A DNA stretch of 64,000 bases, taken from Verrucomicrobiaceae bacterium. GTDB taxonomy: Bacteria > Verrucomicrobiota > Verrucomicrobiia > Verrucomicrobiales > Verrucomicrobiaceae. Where the stretch lies: NCBI GenBank assembly GCA_016795365.1, contig JAEUHN010000054.1, positions 1 through 64,000 of the forward strand, given 5' to 3'. Positions 63,401 to 64,000 of the stretch are shown piece by piece (positions within the stretch are counted from its first letter, which is position 1; every line of letters starts with the position of its first letter). Below the pieces are notes generated by a model. That model was given only the letters and a program-made list of their open reading frames with translations, was not told the origin of the DNA and did no database searches. A program made the position numbers and the translations under genes.

Positions 63401-64000
63401 ACGGATTGGCGACCTTTGGCGCGCTTGATTACAACTACAGCAATGTCGATCTCCGATCGAACTCTCTCGGGAAGCCGGCCATCGCAGTCATGTGGGATGA
63501 TTTCGTCACGAGTTACTCGGCACTCGACCGGGTTTACTATCAGACGTCGGGCGCTGTTGGCTCGCGAGTCTTCACGGTGCAATGGACCGTATCACCGATC
63601 GGCGAGGCCAGCCTTCCAGCGATGACTTTTCAGATGCAGTTGATGGAAGGCAGTAATCAAATTCGCTGCAACTACCAGCAGGTCCGCGTAGGCAGTGTCA
63701 AAGACGAGGGTGCCGCTGCCACGGTTGGGATTCAAGACACCAATGGCAATGCCAATGGGCGGTTTGTGCACTGGAGTTTCAACCAGGTATCGTCGGTGAT
63801 TGGGGGGACGAGCATCGTTTTCACACCTCCAGGGCCACCTGCCGATATCGCAGTATTTGACGGTGCCATATCGCTTGTGGACGGCGCTTCCACGCTCGTA
63901 GTTCCAAGTGCCAATTTAGGGGAGACCCGCAGCGTCACCCTCACGATCACCAATCAGGGCAGCAGTCCGCTCACAGGATTGTCGGTCACGAAGGATGGAG
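57409..64000 (+). CDS. Giant secreted metalloprotease with choice-of-anchor, nidogen-like and delta-60 repeats (partial)
   Basis: The frame is open from ATG 57409 to the window end (2197 codons, no stop). It begins with a membrane or signal segment (LVGLLVAICFGAGWYLAG). Zinc-binding HELGHTLGLSH lies at residues 379-389 within a reprolysin-like domain that starts near VLFLDFDGASV. A PPC-like domain (about 465-575) follows. Choice-of-anchor D/ASH-type domains (pattern GTRSAVIRIASNDADENPFDINLTGTG) begin near residues 583, 701, 820, 1144, 1697, 1820 and 2143. Two nidogen-like domains (about 936-1143 and 1937-2142) and about seven delta-60 repeats (1262-1607, ALQPDGKILVGG...ARLNANGSLD) complete the visible part. 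It is probably an extracellular protease/adhesin; the C-terminal sorting signal is outside the window. Confidence 0.9.
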   Translation, partial: MKTSPRLVGLLVAICFGAGWYLAGPQRQVSSPKYTEMVGTNVPNRNSPRPTPPTSGGPSLQSPLHADESGTSSRSRQLVTMGTPPVADDVSEEINPLWTAVLDKASKGRIPRNPQVMQDMPDLGRVQVGQTIEFPLPGGRRLQGTVNLAGMDDRVRRVGGVIKGKRGSFSFAVIPTGKVDGQVLIDDEGSAVLYSQSNGTTQAIETEIGNVLCDPKPMAAALPTALLGTAPAATTAAIMPVLSSRPGASNVLFLDFDGASVTDSVWNSGRNIAAGNAGMTDAQITEVWNRVKEDFAPFNIDVTTSPSRYDGAAAGRRMRCIVTATDAWYNTPGKNAAGGVAYLWSYDRSGSSFSSTVPCWVFSNKLGYSAKNVAEAVSHELGHTLGLSHDGTSTVGYYTGHGSGATGWAPIMGVGYYRDLVQWSKGEYPDANNREDDLAVISGSTNGFGYIADEAGNTRGAAASLGVSGSSVSSSGVVNNSTDVDYFAVTVNAGTVNLSINPFDISPNLDIIATLENTSGTAVASSNPISGLSASLTATVSSGTYYVKVAGVGKGTLSDGYSSYGSTGAYTITGSLPAASPEIAVEQPAGNNLVDNSGTVAFGNVTTGSSSQLTFTIKNLGLSTLSGLGITKAGSHPADFTPSSLGSTSIAPGSTMTFTVSFAPAAVGVRSAVIRIASNDADENPFDINLTGTGVGATSPEIAVEQPVGTNIFDNSGVVGFGQVTVGTPSVKVFTVRNLGTATLSGLAVSKTGTNAAEYVIGSLGSTSLAPGSSASFSITFTPSAVGTRTAVIRVASNDADENPFDINVEGSGTILEPADIAVSLSGTNIANNGSASFGSMIVGSTPQSRTFVISNPGKQNLTGLAASFTGTNASDYSVVSLGSNSLAPNGTTNLVVNFSAGGAGNRTAALRIASNDPDENPFVINLSGTGTVSSTRTIGPDAYGYTATNNTPHTFTDISATGTAILDGVDDGATTIPVGFSFPFYGSVYTNVHVSSNGLITFQSQDTRFSNFSLASSSLGQPAIAVWWDDFVTSRNATDKLYYQTSGSSGSRVFRIQWDVTDIAGTDTTTPYRFNCEFHESTGQIRCNYLVVSAGTARDAAAQGTIGIQDLNGNSNNRHLHWSTDSASLQSGTAILYSPPAAPPEINLAEQGGSSLVDNGAVFNFGAIAVNNTITKTFVISNSGGTNLTGLALSKTGTAAGDYTLGSLSTTSLAPGASTTFTVSFRPSAIGARSAVIQVASNDGDENPFDINVSGVGGDSSIDPGWAPTVTGGVVVSMAMQADGKVIVGGTFTSINGVTKNRIARFNVDGSLDNTFNCSADAEVVCIAVQPDGRIVLGGLFTTINSTTRNGLARVNADGSLDSSITHNADSFVYALALQPDGKILVGGGFNDIGGVARNCIARLNANGSLDTGFTVTASNTVDTIAVQPDNRILIGGIFDTVGGVARAKCARLMADGSVDTSFTANADNWVQAIAVRPDGSILLGGTFSTINGVTRNAGAKVSSTGVLDTAFNPNFSSWVYSIGIQANGSSIWAGWFANAQGVSRGGLARFASDGVMESFPNTWMTGVIRSCVLQANGNMMLGGSFTDAGGFPRTGLVRVLNNVTGSQSLQIEAQRVTWSRTGSTPEISQPVFELSINGGASWSALGTPARVASGWQLNGLSLPGTGTIRARGLADGGNFNGCESVIEQSATFSLVPDIAVRQGASPLDALLVDAQTTPLSFGSTPAGTPVSKTLLIENTGTGNLTLSTPTRSGTNSSDFTITGPSAGTLAPGGTATITITFNPAAAGTRSAVIILPSNDPDENPFDINVTGVATAPMQPDIVIEQPSGTNLVDGSATVAFGNVGIGSNATRIFTVRNTGTANLTLNGINSSLIDYTAGPFGTTTVAPGQSTTFTITFAPGAAGARNSNLQITSNDPDETPFDVLVTGTGVVSSGRDVGPDSYGYRASSNVPFQFTDISTTGTAVLDGVDDDATALALPFAFQFYGVSNSTVYINSNGLATFGALDYNYSNVDLRSNSLGKPAIAVMWDDFVTSYSALDRVYYQTSGAVGSRVFTVQWTVSPIGEASLPAMTFQMQLMEGSNQIRCNYQQVRVGSVKDEGAAATVGIQDTNGNANGRFVHWSFNQVSSVIGGTSIVFTPPGPPADIAVFDGAISLVDGASTLVVPSANLGETRSVTLTITNQGSSPLTGLSVTKDG

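Overview
The window looks like chromosomal DNA of a high-GC Gram-negative bacterium of the Planctomycetes-Verrucomicrobia-Chlamydiae group, most likely Verrucomicrobiota. The reasons are two PEP-CTERM proteins (C-termini TPEPSRAMLMIMG... and LPEPGSALLI... followed by RRKR/RRRRR), two ECF sigma factor plus Ser/Thr-kinase/WD-repeat pairs, very large secreted mosaic proteins (kelch, BNR, Ig-like, choice-of-anchor and delta-60 repeats), and few Shine-Dalgarno sequences. Almost no stretch lacks genes. No tRNA, rRNA, CRISPR array or transposase gene was seen.

Region 1 (1-17.5 kb, nearly all minus strand) is a nitrogen-scavenging island. In transcription order it holds an outer-membrane barrel protein, an isochorismatase-like hydrolase, an NCS2 permease, a very clear biuret hydrolase (BiuH), a cupin, and an ABC importer of the urea-carboxylase-region type. 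Then come a plus-strand VapBC cassette, a creatininase-family hydrolase, a GlnT-type glutamine synthetase, a Rieske oxygenase, a GFA protein, an SDR, an FGE-like protein, a polysaccharide deacetylase-like hydrolase and a TIM-barrel isomerase. It ends with a NikR-like regulator and two DUF1989 proteins (UAAP/CgdAB type), the last cut by the window edge. Urea/guanidine carboxylase and allophanate hydrolase probably lie just off the left end. Guanidine (via CgdAB) and biuret (via BiuH) both lead to allophanate. Four genes here carry TGGC-N8-TGCW at sigma-54 promoter spacing just upstream of the start codon, so the island is probably nitrogen-regulated. Two small palindromic elements interrupt the left half.

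Region 2 (17.7-28.4 kb) holds an ECF sigma factor, a transmembrane Ser/Thr kinase with a C-terminal frameshift, a 922-residue PEP-CTERM autotransporter-like protein, and a CHASE hybrid histidine kinase translationally coupled to a sigma-54 activator.

Region 3 (28.6-43.5 kb) is a broken urease locus. ureB stands alone, about 10 kb of unrelated genes follow (kinase and ECF on minus; kelch/Ig protein and BNR/GH74-like protein on plus), and then ureC-E-F-G-D continues as a normal operon. ureA is not in the window. A C-terminal fossil of a secreted protein lies inside the inserted block.

Region 4 (43.5-52.3 kb) is mostly housekeeping: dihydrolipoyl dehydrogenase, an SGNH hydrolase, a small PEP-CTERM protein, an NtrB/NtrC-like two-component pair, CutA, TerC and MenB. 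Region 5 (52.4 kb to the end) has a 1612-residue secreted subtilisin-like protease with seven near-identical modules, and the start of a metalloprotease of at least 2197 residues that runs off the right edge.

Most minus-strand genes in region 1 and the urease accessory genes overlap by ATGA/GTGA or by a few bases, which points to polycistronic, coupled expression. All functional calls rest on motifs and remembered family features; no database search was run.
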